This document shows positions 1 to 9,089 of a stretch of DNA of 64,000 bases, piece by piece. A program made the position numbers and the translations under genes. How positions within the stretch are numbered: position 1 is the first letter of the stretch; the number at the start of each line of letters is the position of its first letter. The notes under the pieces are model-generated. The model did not search any database. It was given only the letters and a program-made list of their open reading frames with translations, and was not told the DNA's origin. This stretch comes from Streptomyces sp. NBC_00582. GTDB taxonomy: Bacteria > Actinomycetota > Actinomycetes > Streptomycetales > Streptomycetaceae. The stretch spans positions 8,122,001 to 8,186,000 of the forward strand of contig NZ_CP107772.1 of the NCBI RefSeq assembly GCF_036345155.1, given 5' to 3'.

Positions 1-1
1 C

Positions 2-1429
2 AACCTGCTCGCGATGGAGACCGAGGAACTGCTGCGCTCCTACCCCGTCGACGGGGCGGTCCTGATGGGCGGCTGCGACAAGACCACCCCCGCGCTGCTC
101 ATGGGCGCGGCCAGCGTCGACCTGCCCGCCGTCTTCGTGCCCGCCGGTCCGATGCTGCCGGGGCACTGGCGCGGCGAGGTCCTCGGCTCCGGCACCGACA
201 TGTGGAAGTACTGGGACGACAAGCGCGCCGGCCTCATCGGCGACTGCGAGATGGCCGAGCTGGAGAACGGCCTCGCGCGCTCGCCGGGCCACTGCATGAC
301 GATGGGGACGGCGTCCACACTGACCGCCGCCGCGGAGGCGCTGGGTGTCACGGTCCCGGGGGCGTCGAGCATTCCGGCGGTGGACTCGGGACACGACCGG
401 ATGGCCGCCCAGGCCGGCATGACGATCGTCGAACAGGTCCACCGGGGGCGCGTCCTCTCCGAGATCCTCACCGCCGAGGCCTTCGAGGACGCCGTCACCA
501 CCGTCCTCGGCCTGGGCGGCTCCACCAACGCCGTCATCCACCTCATCGCCCTGGCCGGCCGCGCGGGCGTCCGCCTCACCCTCGACGACTTCGACCGCAT
601 CGCCCGCACGGTCCCCGTCCTCGCCAACGTCCGCCCCGGCGGCCAGAAGTACCTCATGGAGGACTTCCACTTCGCCGGCGGCCTGCCCGGTTTCCTCTCC
701 CGGATCCCGGACCTGCTCCACCTGGACCGGCCGACGGTGTCGTACGACACCCTGCGCGAGCAGCTGGAAGGCGCCCAGGTCCACCACGACGACGTCATCC
801 GGCCCCGCGACAACCCGGTCGCGAGCGAGGGCGGGGTCGCCGTACTGCGCGGCAACCTCTGCCCCGACGGCGCGGTCATCAAGCACATCGCCGCCGAGCC
901 GTACCTGCTCAAGCACACCGGTCCCGCGGTCGTCTTCGACGACTACAGGACCATGCAGCGCACGATCAACGACCCGGAGCTGGGCATCACCGCCGACAGC
1001 GTGCTGGTCCTGCGGGGCTCCGGCCCCAAGGGCGGGCCGGGCATGCCCGAGTACGGCATGCTGCCGATCCCCGACCACCTGCTCAAGCAGGGCGTGCGGG
1101 ACATGGTCCGGATCTCCGACGCCCGGATGAGCGGCACGAGCTACGGCGCCTGTGTGCTGCACGTGGCACCGGAGTCGCACATCGGCGGACCGCTCGCCCT
1201 CGTCCGCACGGGCGACCCGATCACCCTCGACGTCGAGGCGCGCACCCTCCATCTCCACGTGGACGACGAGGAGCTGGAGCGGCGCAGGGCGGCCTGGACC
1301 CCGCCGCCGACCCGGTACGAGCGCGGCTACGGCGCGCTCTACAACGAGCAGATCACCCAGGCCGACACCGGCTGCGACTTCGAGTTCCTCGCACGGCCGG
1401 GCACGGTGCAGGACCCCTACGCGGGCTGA
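2..1429 (+). CDS. IlvD/Edd family sugar-acid dehydratase (5' partial)
   Basis: The reading frame is open at the left window edge; about 100 N-terminal residues of a roughly 570-residue family are missing. Counting from the first visible Met (base 14), the motif GCDKTTPA (Cys21) and SPGHC (Cys94) are the conserved iron-sulfur ligand blocks of dihydroxy-acid/sugar-acid dehydratases. The family removes water from 2,3-dihydroxy acids such as arabinonate, or in IlvD branched-chain precursors. Lying upstream of sugar ABC permeases and pectinases, it more likely acts on a sugar acid than in valine synthesis, but the substrate cannot be read from sequence. It would be cytoplasmic. Confidence 0.88.
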   Translation, partial: NLLAMETEELLRSYPVDGAVLMGGCDKTTPALLMGAASVDLPAVFVPAGPMLPGHWRGEVLGSGTDMWKYWDDKRAGLIGDCEMAELENGLARSPGHCMTMGTASTLTAAAEALGVTVPGASSIPAVDSGHDRMAAQAGMTIVEQVHRGRVLSEILTAEAFEDAVTTVLGLGGSTNAVIHLIALAGRAGVRLTLDDFDRIARTVPVLANVRPGGQKYLMEDFHFAGGLPGFLSRIPDLLHLDRPTVSYDTLREQLEGAQVHHDDVIRPRDNPVASEGGVAVLRGNLCPDGAVIKHIAAEPYLLKHTGPAVVFDDYRTMQRTINDPELGITADSVLVLRGSGPKGGPGMPEYGMLPIPDHLLKQGVRDMVRISDARMSGTSYGACVLHVAPESHIGGPLALVRTGDPITLDVEARTLHLHVDDEELERRRAAWTPPPTRYERGYGALYNEQITQADTGCDFEFLARPGTVQDPYAG

Positions 1430-1481
1430 CCGCAACCGGCCGGCTCGACCTCGCACACCCCTGCACACCCCTGCCCAAGGA

Positions 1482-1493
1482 GAAAGCGCTTCC
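1482..1493. promoter_or_regulatory. LacI-type operator candidate
   Basis: GAAAGCGCTTCC has the perfect palindromic core AAGCGCTT (1484-1491) and resembles the central-CG operators bound by LacI-family sugar regulators in actinomycetes. It lies 65 bases upstream of the first permease start, in the 128-base gap after the dehydratase. An 11-bp direct repeat (GCACGCACGAC, 1513-1534) lies between it and the gene. No promoter elements are clear and no LacI gene is in the window. Confidence 0.4.
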
Positions 1494-1557
1494 TGCGCGA
1501 CGTACGCACGAAGCACGCACGACGCACGCACGACGCAACTGAGATCGGAGAACAGTC

Positions 1558-2493
1558 ATGGCCCAAGCCGCAGCCGTGGCGAAACCGCCCGCGCCACCCC
1601 GGCGGCGCCGTGCCTCCGCCACGCCCCGCAGGCTCCCGTACCTGCTGATCGCGCCGGCGGCCCTGCTGATGCTGGGCTTCATCGCCTACCCGGTCATCAG
1701 CGTCTTCTACTACAGCCTGCAGAACTACAACCCCACAAAGCCGTGGCGGAACGGCTACGCGGGCTTCGACAACTTCGTCCACGCCTTCACCGACGACCCG
1801 CAGTTCTGGGACACGCTGACCTTCAGCGCCAAGTGGGTCGTCGTCGAGGTCGGGCTGCAACTGCTGTTCGGTCTGGCGCTGGCGCTGATCGTCAACCAGA
1901 CCTTCGTCGGCCGGGCACTGGGCCGCGCCCTGGTCTTCTCCCCGTGGGCCGTCTCCGGCGTACTGACGTCCGCGATCTGGGTGCTGCTCTACAACTCCCA
2001 GACGGGCATCACCCGTTACCTCGCCGACATGGGCATCGGCGAGTACGGCACGAGCTGGCTGTCGGACACCTCCACCGTGTTCCCGGCGGCGATCGTCGCC
2101 GACCTGTGGCGCGGTGTCCCCTTCTTCGCGATCCTCATCCTCGCCGACCTCCAGTCCGTCTCGAGGGACCTGTACGAGGCCGCCGAGGTCGACGGGGCGA
2201 GCCGGCTCAAGCAGTTCTGGCACATCACCCTGCCCCATCTGAAGGACGCCATCGTCCTGTCCACGCTGCTGCGCGCGGTGTGGGAGTTCAACAACGTCGA
2301 CCTGCTGTACACGCTCACCGGCGGCGGCCCGGCGGGAGAGACCACCACCCTCCCGCTGTACATCGCCAACACCTCCGTCGACGCCCACAACTTCGGCTAC
2401 GCGTCCGCGCTCACCACGGTCGCGTTCGTGATCCTGCTCTTCTGCTCGATGGTCTATCTGCGCCTGAGCAAGTTCGGAGGTGAAGGCAAGTGA
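1558..2493 (+). CDS. Sugar ABC transporter permease (MalF type)
   Basis: This 311-residue membrane protein has a Pro/Arg-rich cytoplasmic N-terminus, a first hydrophobic segment around residues 28-50, further membrane segments, and an EAA loop near residues 205-225 (YEAAEVDGASRLKQFW, then ITLPHL) that docks the ATPase. It belongs to the binding-protein-dependent oligosaccharide permeases (CUT1). GGAGAACAG precedes the ATG at 1558. The stop overlaps the next permease start. With the partner permease and the lipoprotein at 9131 it should form an importer for pectin-derived oligosaccharides. The substrate is inferred from neighbours only. No ATPase gene is nearby. Confidence 0.9.
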   Translation: MAQAAAVAKPPAPPRRRRASATPRRLPYLLIAPAALLMLGFIAYPVISVFYYSLQNYNPTKPWRNGYAGFDNFVHAFTDDPQFWDTLTFSAKWVVVEVGLQLLFGLALALIVNQTFVGRALGRALVFSPWAVSGVLTSAIWVLLYNSQTGITRYLADMGIGEYGTSWLSDTSTVFPAAIVADLWRGVPFFAILILADLQSVSRDLYEAAEVDGASRLKQFWHITLPHLKDAIVLSTLLRAVWEFNNVDLLYTLTGGGPAGETTTLPLYIANTSVDAHNFGYASALTTVAFVILLFCSMVYLRLSKFGGEGK

Positions 2494-3389
2494 TCACCAA
2501 GGAGGCCACCGAGGTCGCGCCCGCACCCGCGCCCGTGACCCCAGCCGCCGACCGGCGGCCGCGCGACAGGCACCGCGCCTGGGACGAGGTCCCCCGCTGG
2601 CAGATCTACGTCCCGCTGTCGATCTACCTGGTCTTCACCCTCGTCCCCTTCTACTGGATCCTGCTCTTCGCGCTCCGCCCGGCCGGCTCGACCTCGCTCG
2701 TGCCCTGGCCGATGACCTTCGACCACTTCGAGAAGGTCTGGAACGAACGGGACTTCGGGGTCTACTTCCAGAACAGCGTGCTCACCGGCGTCGCGACCCT
2801 GCTGCTCACCACCCTCGTCGCCCTGACCGGCGGCTACGCCCTCGCCCGCTTCGACTTCAGGATCAAGCGCGGCTTCATGCTGGCCCTGCTGTGCACCCAG
2901 TTCGTGCCGGGCGCGCTGCTCCTGGTCCCGCTCTTCCAGATCTTCGCCGAGCTGAAGATGATCAACTCGCTCGGCAGTGTCATCATCGCCGAGACGGTCT
3001 TCCAGCTGCCCCTGTCGATGATCCTGATCAGCGGCTTCATCCGGAACGTGCCGTACTCCCTGGAGGAGGCCGCCTGGGTCGACGGCTGCAACCGCCTCAC
3101 CGCCTTCCGGATCGTCGTCCTCCCCCTGCTGCGGCCCGGGCTGATCGCCGTCGGCTCCTTCGCCTTCGTGCACGCCTGGAACCACTTCCTGTTCGCCCTG
3201 ATGTTCCTCTCCGACCAGACCAAGCAGACCATCCCGGTCGGCCTGAACACCCTGATGAGCGCGGACAGCGTCGACCTCGGCGCGCTCGCCGCGGGCGGCA
3301 TCATCGCCGCCGTCCCCGTGGTGATCGTGTTCGCCTTCATCCAGAAGTGGCTGATCACCGGCTTCAGCGCGGGGGCGGTGAAGGGATGA
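2490..3389 (+). CDS. Sugar ABC transporter permease (MalG type)
   Basis: A 299-residue partner permease starting at GTG 2490, which overlaps the previous stop (GTGA), so translation is coupled. The N-terminus is a Pro/Ala-rich cytoplasmic tail; the first membrane span begins near residue 43 (YVPLSIYLVF). The EAA loop is near residues 190-212 (LEEAAWVDGCNRL, then VVLPLL). Length and layout match CUT1 inner-membrane components. Its own stop overlaps the start of the pectate lyase, placing transport and extracellular depolymerisation in one transcript. Confidence 0.9.
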   Translation: MITKEATEVAPAPAPVTPAADRRPRDRHRAWDEVPRWQIYVPLSIYLVFTLVPFYWILLFALRPAGSTSLVPWPMTFDHFEKVWNERDFGVYFQNSVLTGVATLLLTTLVALTGGYALARFDFRIKRGFMLALLCTQFVPGALLLVPLFQIFAELKMINSLGSVIIAETVFQLPLSMILISGFIRNVPYSLEEAAWVDGCNRLTAFRIVVLPLLRPGLIAVGSFAFVHAWNHFLFALMFLSDQTKQTIPVGLNTLMSADSVDLGALAAGGIIAAVPVVIVFAFIQKWLITGFSAGAVKG

Positions 3390-4675
3390 GACTCCGTCAG
3401 ATCGCCTTCGTGGGGGTCCTGGTGGGCGCCTTCTGCCTCCCGGCCCATGCCGAGGCCCGGGACATCGGCCGCGACACCCTCGCCCCCGACGACGGCTGGG
3501 CGGCGTACGGCACCGGCACCACCGGAGGCGCGGCCGCCGACGACGCCCATGTGTACACCGTCACCGACCGCGCCGAACTCGTCCGCGCCCTCGACAGCGG
3601 CAGCGACACCCCGAAGATCATCAAGATCGCCGGGACGATCGACGCCAACACCGACGACGACGGCGACCGTCTGGACTGCGCCGACTACGCCACCGACGGC
3701 TACACGACCCGGAGGTACCTGACCGCCTACGACCCCCGCACCTGGGGCTCCGCCAAACCGGCCGGCGCCCAGGAGGAGGCCCGGCAGGCCTCGGCGGCCC
3801 GGCAGGCCGAGCGGATCGTCCTCACCGTCGGCTCGAACACCACGATCGTCGGCCTCGGCAGGGGAGCCGTCCTCGAGGGCGCCTCCCTCCAGGTCAGGAA
3901 CGCGGACAACGTGATCCTCCGCAACCTCGACCTGCGCGACGCCTACGACTGCTTCCCCGTCTGGCAGCCCAACACCGGCGGCCTCGGCGACTGGAAGACG
4001 GCGTACGACACCATCTGGCTGACCGGCGCCACCCATGTCTGGGTCGACCACATCACCGCGAGCGACCGGGGCCACCCCGACGAGGACGAGCCCACCTACT
4101 TCGCCCGCAACTACCTCCGCCACGACGGCCTGCTGGATATCACCAACGGCTCCGACCTGGTCACCGTCTCCTGGAGCCGGTTCGCCGACCACGACAAGGC
4201 GATGCTGATCGGCAACAGCGACTCCGCGACCGGGGACCGGGGCAGACTCCGGGTCACCCTGCACCACAACCAGTTCGAGTCCGTCGTCCAGCGCGCCCCG
4301 CGCGTCCGCTTCGGACAGGTGCACCTGTACGACAACCGGTACGTGGTGCCGGAGGGCAGCGAGTACCGCTACTCGCTCGGCGTCTCCACCGAGTCCGCGA
4401 TCCACGCCGAGAACAACGCCTTCCACACCCCCGGGCACATCGAGGTCGCCGACCTGGTCAAGAGCTGGAACGGCACCGCCCTGCACCAGAGCGGCACCCT
4501 CTTCAACGGCTGGCCCGTCGACCTGCTCGCCATCCACAACGCCTACAACAGCGGCAGCGAGCGCGATCTCACCGAAGACGTCGGCTGGGCGCCTACCCTG
4601 CACGGAAAGATCGACAGCGCCGCGGTGGCCGACCGCGAGGTGGCCCACGGCGCGGGCGCAGGGAGGATCCCATGA
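3386..4675 (+). CDS. Secreted pectate lyase, PL1 family
   Basis: A 429-residue enzyme starting at ATG 3386 (ATGA overlap with the permease stop). A Sec signal peptide covers about residues 1-22, ending AHA. The body is the parallel beta-helix Pel_C fold: the WVDH block is near residue 219, and RAPRVRFGQVH near residues 303-313 contains the arginine used as general base in PL1 lyases. It would cleave de-esterified polygalacturonate by calcium-dependent beta-elimination outside the cell. A paralogue lies at 11404. The N-terminal block DDGWAAYGTGTTGG is shared by both copies. Confidence 0.92.
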   Translation: MRLRQIAFVGVLVGAFCLPAHAEARDIGRDTLAPDDGWAAYGTGTTGGAAADDAHVYTVTDRAELVRALDSGSDTPKIIKIAGTIDANTDDDGDRLDCADYATDGYTTRRYLTAYDPRTWGSAKPAGAQEEARQASAARQAERIVLTVGSNTTIVGLGRGAVLEGASLQVRNADNVILRNLDLRDAYDCFPVWQPNTGGLGDWKTAYDTIWLTGATHVWVDHITASDRGHPDEDEPTYFARNYLRHDGLLDITNGSDLVTVSWSRFADHDKAMLIGNSDSATGDRGRLRVTLHHNQFESVVQRAPRVRFGQVHLYDNRYVVPEGSEYRYSLGVSTESAIHAENNAFHTPGHIEVADLVKSWNGTALHQSGTLFNGWPVDLLAIHNAYNSGSERDLTEDVGWAPTLHGKIDSAAVADREVAHGAGAGRIP

Positions 4676-5826
4676 CCATCGACATCGTTCTGGCGGGCGC
4701 GCGCGGCCACGGCCACTGGCACCTGGACAACATCCGCCGGCTCCAGGACAAGGGCATCGTCCGGCTGGCGGGCATCTGCGAACTGACCCCGCTCACCCCG
4801 GACGAGATCCCCGAGGGCCTCGGCACCCCCGAGCAGTCCGCCGACTTCGGCGCGCTCCTCGACTCCACCGGCGCCCGGATCGCGGTGATCTGCACCCCGA
4901 TCCCGACCCACACCGACCTGGCCCTCACGGCCGCCGCCCGAGGCGTGCACCTGCTCCTGGAGAAGCCGCCCGCCCCGTCGTACGCCGAGTTCCGCCGGAT
5001 GGCCGAGGGGGTCGCCGAGGCCGGCGTGGTCTGCCAGATCGGGTTCCAGTCGCTGGGCTCGCACGCCGTGCCCGCGATCCGCCGGATGATCGCCGACGGG
5101 GTGATCGGGGAGATCGCCGGGGTCGGCGGCGCCGGTGCCTGGGCCCGCGCCGAGGCCTATTTCCGGCGGGCGCCCTGGGCCGGCAAGCGACGGCTGAACG
5201 GCGTCGACGTCGTCGACGGCGCCCTCACCAACCCGCTCGCGCACGCCGTCGCCACCGCTCTCGCGCTGGCCGGCGCCACCCGCGCCGAGGACGTCACCCG
5301 CATCGAGACCGAGCTGGCCCACGCCAACGCCATCGAGTCCGACGACACCTCCTGCGTCCGCGTCACCACCGGGGGCGGCCTGCCGATCGTGGTCGCCGCG
5401 ACCCTGTGCGCCGAGGACCCCGACGACCCGTACGTCGTCGTCCACGGCAAACGCGGCCGGATCACCTACTGGTACAAGCAGGACCGCGTCCTGCTCCAGC
5501 GCGCCGGCCACGGCCCCGAGGAGTTCGAGTACGGCCGCACCGACCTGCTGGAGAACCTCGTCGAGCACCTCACCGACGGGACCGAACTGCTCGTCCCGCC
5601 GGCCGCCACCGAGGCCTTCATGCGCGTCGTCGAGGCGATCCGGGTCGCCCCCGACCCCGTCCAGCTCGACCAGGACACCTGGCACCTGCTGAAGGACGAG
5701 GACCGCAGGGTCGTCGCCGGAATCGACGGCCTGGTCGCGGCCGCCGCCGACACCCTCGCCCTCTACTCCGAACTGGGCGCCCCCTGGGCGCTCACGACCG
5801 CGCATCCGAAAGAGGTGAGCACCTGA
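4672..5826 (+). CDS. Gfo/Idh/MocA family oxidoreductase
   Basis: A 384-residue cytoplasmic NAD(P)-dependent oxidoreductase. The N-terminal Rossmann region begins IDIVLAGARGHGHWH (the family's GxGxxG is varied to GARGHG) and the diagnostic EKP motif lies at residues 97-99 (LLLEKPPAPS). The C-terminal domain is the usual alpha/beta substrate domain. Its ATG overlaps the stop of the PL1 gene and its stop overlaps the next start (TGATG). Family members interconvert sugars and ketosugars or aid unusual glycoside cleavage. Pairing with a DUF6807 protein is common in plant-polysaccharide loci; the substrate is unknown. Confidence 0.88.
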   Translation: MTIDIVLAGARGHGHWHLDNIRRLQDKGIVRLAGICELTPLTPDEIPEGLGTPEQSADFGALLDSTGARIAVICTPIPTHTDLALTAAARGVHLLLEKPPAPSYAEFRRMAEGVAEAGVVCQIGFQSLGSHAVPAIRRMIADGVIGEIAGVGGAGAWARAEAYFRRAPWAGKRRLNGVDVVDGALTNPLAHAVATALALAGATRAEDVTRIETELAHANAIESDDTSCVRVTTGGGLPIVVAATLCAEDPDDPYVVVHGKRGRITYWYKQDRVLLQRAGHGPEEFEYGRTDLLENLVEHLTDGTELLVPPAATEAFMRVVEAIRVAPDPVQLDQDTWHLLKDEDRRVVAGIDGLVAAAADTLALYSELGAPWALTTAHPKEVST

Positions 5827-6677
5827 TGGCACAGGCACCCGACGCGCCGGTCGTGCTGTACGTCGCGGGCCGCCCGGTCGGCCGCTACGTCACCCGGCCC
5901 GAGCTGCCCGCCCGGCTCTCCCCGCGCCCCTATCTGCACCCCGTCACCACCCTGGCCGGCACCATGGTCACCGAGCTGACCCCCGCCGACCACCTCCACC
6001 ACCTCGGCGTCGGTGTGGCCGTACCCGACGTCGAGGGGCACAACTTCTGGGGCGGGCGCACCTACGTCCGCGACCGGGGCCCCACCGAGCTCGACGACCA
6101 CGGCGTCCAGCGCCACCACTCCTTCCAGCTCCGCGACCCCGACGGGTTCGTGGAGGAGCTGCGCTGGATCGCCTCCGCCACCGAGCTCCTGCGCGAGCGC
6201 CGTACCGTCGCGGCCACCGAACTCACCGACACCGCCTGGGCGCTGGACTTCACCTTCTCCCTCACCAACGTCACCGCGGCCCCGCTCTCCCTCGGCAGCC
6301 CCGCCACCAACGGGCGCCCCGGCGCGGCCTACGGCGGCTTCTTCTGGCGCGCCCGCAAGGAGGACACCGCCCCGGACGTCTTCACCGCCGGCACCGAGGG
6401 CGAGGCCGAGGTCCACGGCGGCCGGGCCGACTGGCTGGCGCTGGCCGGCGCCGACTGGACCCTGGTCTTCGCGGGCGCCACCGACGCCACCCGCCGCGAC
6501 CCCTGGTTCGTCCGCACCGCCGAGTACCCGGGCGTCGGCTCCTCGCTGGCCTCGGCCGACCGCCTCGCGATCGCCCCCGGCGACACCGCCGTACGCCGGA
6601 TCGTCACCGTCGTCGCCGACGGCCGCCTGGGCCGCGACGAGGCCTCGGCGCTGGTGCGGAAGGCGGTCAGCCAGTGA
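5826..6677 (+). CDS. DUF6807 / 'PmoA-like' protein
   Basis: A 283-residue protein, ATG at 5826 overlapping the previous stop. It has no signal peptide or membrane span. Features are the DHLHHLGVGVAV block near residues 57-68, a HNFWGGRTYV block and HHSFQL, all seen in the family annotated as DUF6807 or, misleadingly, PmoA methane oxygenase. The family has no firm biochemical role I know of. Tight coupling to an oxidoreductase and a GH43 enzyme suggests a step in intracellular sugar processing. Conserved histidines could be a metal or catalytic site (inference). Confidence 0.75.
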   Translation: MAQAPDAPVVLYVAGRPVGRYVTRPELPARLSPRPYLHPVTTLAGTMVTELTPADHLHHLGVGVAVPDVEGHNFWGGRTYVRDRGPTELDDHGVQRHHSFQLRDPDGFVEELRWIASATELLRERRTVAATELTDTAWALDFTFSLTNVTAAPLSLGSPATNGRPGAAYGGFFWRARKEDTAPDVFTAGTEGEAEVHGGRADWLALAGADWTLVFAGATDATRRDPWFVRTAEYPGVGSSLASADRLAIAPGDTAVRRIVTVVADGRLGRDEASALVRKAVSQ

Positions 6678-8182
6678 CCGACGACGTGTACACCAACCCG
6701 GTCCTGAACGCCGACTGGTCCGACCCGGACGTCGTACGCGTCGGCGACGACTTCTATCTCACCGCCTCCAGCTTCGGCCGCGCCCCCGGACTGCCGCTGC
6801 TGCACTCCCGGGACCTCGTCCACTGGACGCTGGTCGGCCACGCCCTCGAACGCCTCGAACCCGCCTCGGAGTTCACCGCGCCCCGGCACGACTGCGGGGT
6901 GTGGGCCCCCTCGATCCGCCACCACGACGACCGCTTCTGGATCTTCTGGGGCGACCCCGACCAGGGTGTCTTCCAGGTCAACGCCCCTGAGATCAGAGGC
7001 CCTTGGAGCCGCCCGCACCTGGTGAAGGCGGGCAAGGGGCTCATCGACCCTTGTCCCCTGTGGGACGAGGAGAGCGGCGAGGCGTATCTCGTGCACGCCT
7101 GGGCGAAGTCCCGCTCGGGCGTCAAGAACCGGCTCACCGGCCACCGGATGCACCCCGACGGCACCTCCCTCCTCGACGAGGGCAAGCTGATCGTCGACGG
7201 TGACCGCATCCCCGGCTGGTTCACCCTCGAAGGGCCCAAGCTGTACCGGCACGACGGCTGGTTCTGGATCCTGGCGCCCGCCGGGGGAGTGGAGACCGGC
7301 TGGCAGGGCGCCCTCCGCGCGCGGGACTTCTTCGGCCCCTACGAGGAGAAGGTCGTCCTGGAGCAGAAGGACACCGAGGTCAACGGCCCCCACCAGGGCG
7401 GCTGGGTGCGCACCCCGTCCGGCGAGGACTGGTTTCTGCACTTCCAGCAGCGCGGCGCCTACGGCCGGGTCGTCCACCTCCAGCCGATGCGCTGGGGCAC
7501 GGACGGCTGGCCGGTGCTCGGTGACGAGGGCGCCCCCGTCGCCGTACACCGAAAGCCGGACCTGCCGGCGCAGCCGCCCGCCGCGCCCGCCACCGACGAC
7601 GACTTCCCCGGTGGACGCTTCGGCCGCCAGTGGCAGTGGACAGCCAACCCGCAGGACGGCTGGGCCACCCAGCACGCCGGCGACGGCCTGCGTCTGTCCT
7701 GCGTCCGTACGGCGGACGCCCACGATCTGCGCAAGCTGCCGAGCGTCCTCACCCAACGGCTGCCGGGCGTCCCGTCGGCCGTCGAGGTGGAGCTGACCCT
7801 GCACGGCCAGGAGCCCGGCGCCCGCGCCGGACTCGCGGTCCTCGGCGACGCGTTCGCCTGGATCGGGCTGGAGCGCGCGGGCGACGGAGCCGTGCACCTC
7901 GTCCACCGGTTCGCCGAGGCCGTCGCCGAGCGGGAGCGCGACGCCGCCCACCCGCTCCTCGCCCCCGACGGCCGGGCCCGGCTGCGGATCGAGATCGGCG
8001 CGGGCGCCCGCTGCCGGTTCGCCCACGACATCGGCGAGGGCCCGCGCCCCTCCGGCCCCGTGTTCGCCGCCACCCCCTGGCGCTGGGTCGGCGCCCTGCT
8101 CGGTCTCTTCGCGCTCGCCCCCTCGGGACCGGGGCACGCCGGAGCGGCCTCGTTCACGGAGTTCCGGATCAGCCCGCTCTGA
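6674..8182 (+). CDS. Glycoside hydrolase family 43
   Basis: A 502-residue enzyme starting at GTG 6674 inside a GTGA overlap. The start NPVLNADWSDPDVVRVGDDF carries the GH43 base aspartate (DPD, residues 17-19). A second Asp lies in IDPCPLWDEE near residue 123 and the acid Glu in LEGPKLYRHDGW near 187. Residues 300-500 form a beta-xylosidase-type concanavalin-like C-terminal domain. There is no signal peptide, so it probably trims imported arabino- or xylo-decorated oligosaccharides in the cytoplasm. It is the last gene of this coupled run; its 3' end overlaps the tnpB remnant by 14 bases. Confidence 0.9.
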   Translation: MTDDVYTNPVLNADWSDPDVVRVGDDFYLTASSFGRAPGLPLLHSRDLVHWTLVGHALERLEPASEFTAPRHDCGVWAPSIRHHDDRFWIFWGDPDQGVFQVNAPEIRGPWSRPHLVKAGKGLIDPCPLWDEESGEAYLVHAWAKSRSGVKNRLTGHRMHPDGTSLLDEGKLIVDGDRIPGWFTLEGPKLYRHDGWFWILAPAGGVETGWQGALRARDFFGPYEEKVVLEQKDTEVNGPHQGGWVRTPSGEDWFLHFQQRGAYGRVVHLQPMRWGTDGWPVLGDEGAPVAVHRKPDLPAQPPAAPATDDDFPGGRFGRQWQWTANPQDGWATQHAGDGLRLSCVRTADAHDLRKLPSVLTQRLPGVPSAVEVELTLHGQEPGARAGLAVLGDAFAWIGLERAGDGAVHLVHRFAEAVAERERDAAHPLLAPDGRARLRIEIGAGARCRFAHDIGEGPRPSGPVFAATPWRWVGALLGLFALAPSGPGHAGAASFTEFRISPL

Positions 8183-8221
8183 CCCGTTCCCCCACACGCC
8201 TGTCGGGAGCCGCATCGGCTT

Positions 8222-8350
8222 CCTCCCCTGTCTGAAGGCGGGGGATTCCAGCGGTCGCCCGCTGGGTTTCCTGCTTCACCGACGACCGCCCCGTCCGGGA
8301 GGACTCCCGTTGAGGTCTTACACCGTCTCCACAGGCAGACGCCGCCGGCC
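8222..8350 (-). ncRNA. Possible omega-RNA remnant at tnpB 3' end
   Basis: In IS200/IS605 elements the guide (omega) RNA overlaps the 3' part of tnpB and runs to the right-end hairpin. Here the tnpB 3' part and a right-end-like hairpin (8224-8245) are still present on the minus strand, so the template for such an RNA may survive. Boundaries are approximate, and nothing in the sequence shows expression. Confidence 0.25.
8224..8245 (-). repeat. IS605-type right-end hairpin, copy 1
   Basis: Stem TCCCC / GGGGA around a loop containing TCTGAAGG, at the downstream end of the tnpB remnant. This position and shape match the subterminal hairpins recognised by Y1 transposases of the IS200/IS605 family. 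The same TCTGAAGG loop recurs at 9096-9103. Confidence 0.6.
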
Positions 8351-9064
8351 CGGCGGCCAGGATGTCGCGTGCCGCGTTCGCGTCGCGGTCGTGCACCGCG
8401 CCGCAGTTGTCGCACGTCCACTCGCGGACGTTCAGCGGCAGCTTCTCTCGGACCGTGCCGCGGTTCCCGCACTGTGTGCCGCTGGGGAAGAAGCGGCCGA
8501 TCACGACGAGTTCGCGCCCGTACCAGGCGCACTCGTACTCCAGCATCATGCGGAGGTCCGTCCAGGCCACGTCACTGATGGCGCGTGCGAGCCGGCCGTT
8601 CTTCACCAGGTTGCGGACGGTGAGGTCCTCGATCACGACCGTTTGGTCTGCCGGGTCGCGGGACACGGTCGCCGTGGTCGGCTCCGCACCCTCGGGCATC
8701 TGACGCGACCAGCGGATGTCCAGCGGCCCGGTCGTCTTCGCCGGAGTCAGCCGCCCGTCGCGCCATGTGAAGGCGCTCCGGGTGTACTCGGCCGAAGCAC
8801 GGGACTTCTCGCGGCTCTTGTACCGGGGGTACTCGGCGCGCTTGGCGAAGAAGTGCCCGAACGCAGTCTGAAGGTGGCGCAGCGCGCAGCCGAACGTACG
8901 GGACAGCTCAGCTGCCTGCTCGTCCGTGGGGTGGAAGCGGTACTTGAATGCCCGCTTGACCTGCTGCTCCACACCTCACGCTCTATCAGATCCCCTGTGA
9001 ATGGCGGGTGTCGGTCGACGGCCGGTGGACGCCGCATCGCCCGGGTGATGCGGCTTTCTCTGCC

Positions 9065-9078
9065 CTCCTGCGCAGGAG
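9065..9078. promoter_or_regulatory. 14-bp perfect palindrome upstream of sugar-binding protein
   Basis: CTCCTGCGCAGGAG is a perfect palindrome 53 bases before the binding-protein start, in the 158-base gap behind the tnpB remnant. It could be an operator for the transporter gene or part of the old element. I see no clear -10 or -35 next to it. Confidence 0.3.
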
Positions 9079-9089
9079 TTTCGTTTCCT

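Larger units (their letters stand above)
8169..8972 (-). pseudogene. tnpB: Internally deleted IS200/IS605-type tnpB remnant
   Basis: The 267-codon frame starts like TnpB (VKRAFKYRFHPTDEQAAEL) and ends with the TnpB RuvC-III/zinc region (TCDNCGAVHDRDANAA), but it is 100 or more residues short. Two segments look cut out in frame: after SRTFGC, where the text jumps to ALRHLQTAFGHFF, and after SRDPA, where it jumps to DQTVVIEDL. The second gap removes the RuvC-I Asp region. The RuvC-II Glu (VIEDL) and RuvC-III Asp remain. One zinc-finger Cys is replaced (CGNR instead of CxxC). No tnpA is present. It lies antisense between GH43 and the binding-protein gene. A dead element is likeliest. Confidence 0.8.

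Noticed and set aside
2834..4648. Long open frame on the minus strand (about 600 codons) opposite the PL1 and permease genes
   Set aside because: Opposite-strand openness is expected at high third-position GC; its translation is Val/Gly/Asp-rich with no family motifs, while the plus-strand genes are clear.
8169..8972. Functional RNA-guided nuclease
   Set aside because: The RuvC-I Asp region is missing and a zinc-finger Cys is replaced, so cleavage activity is not expected.
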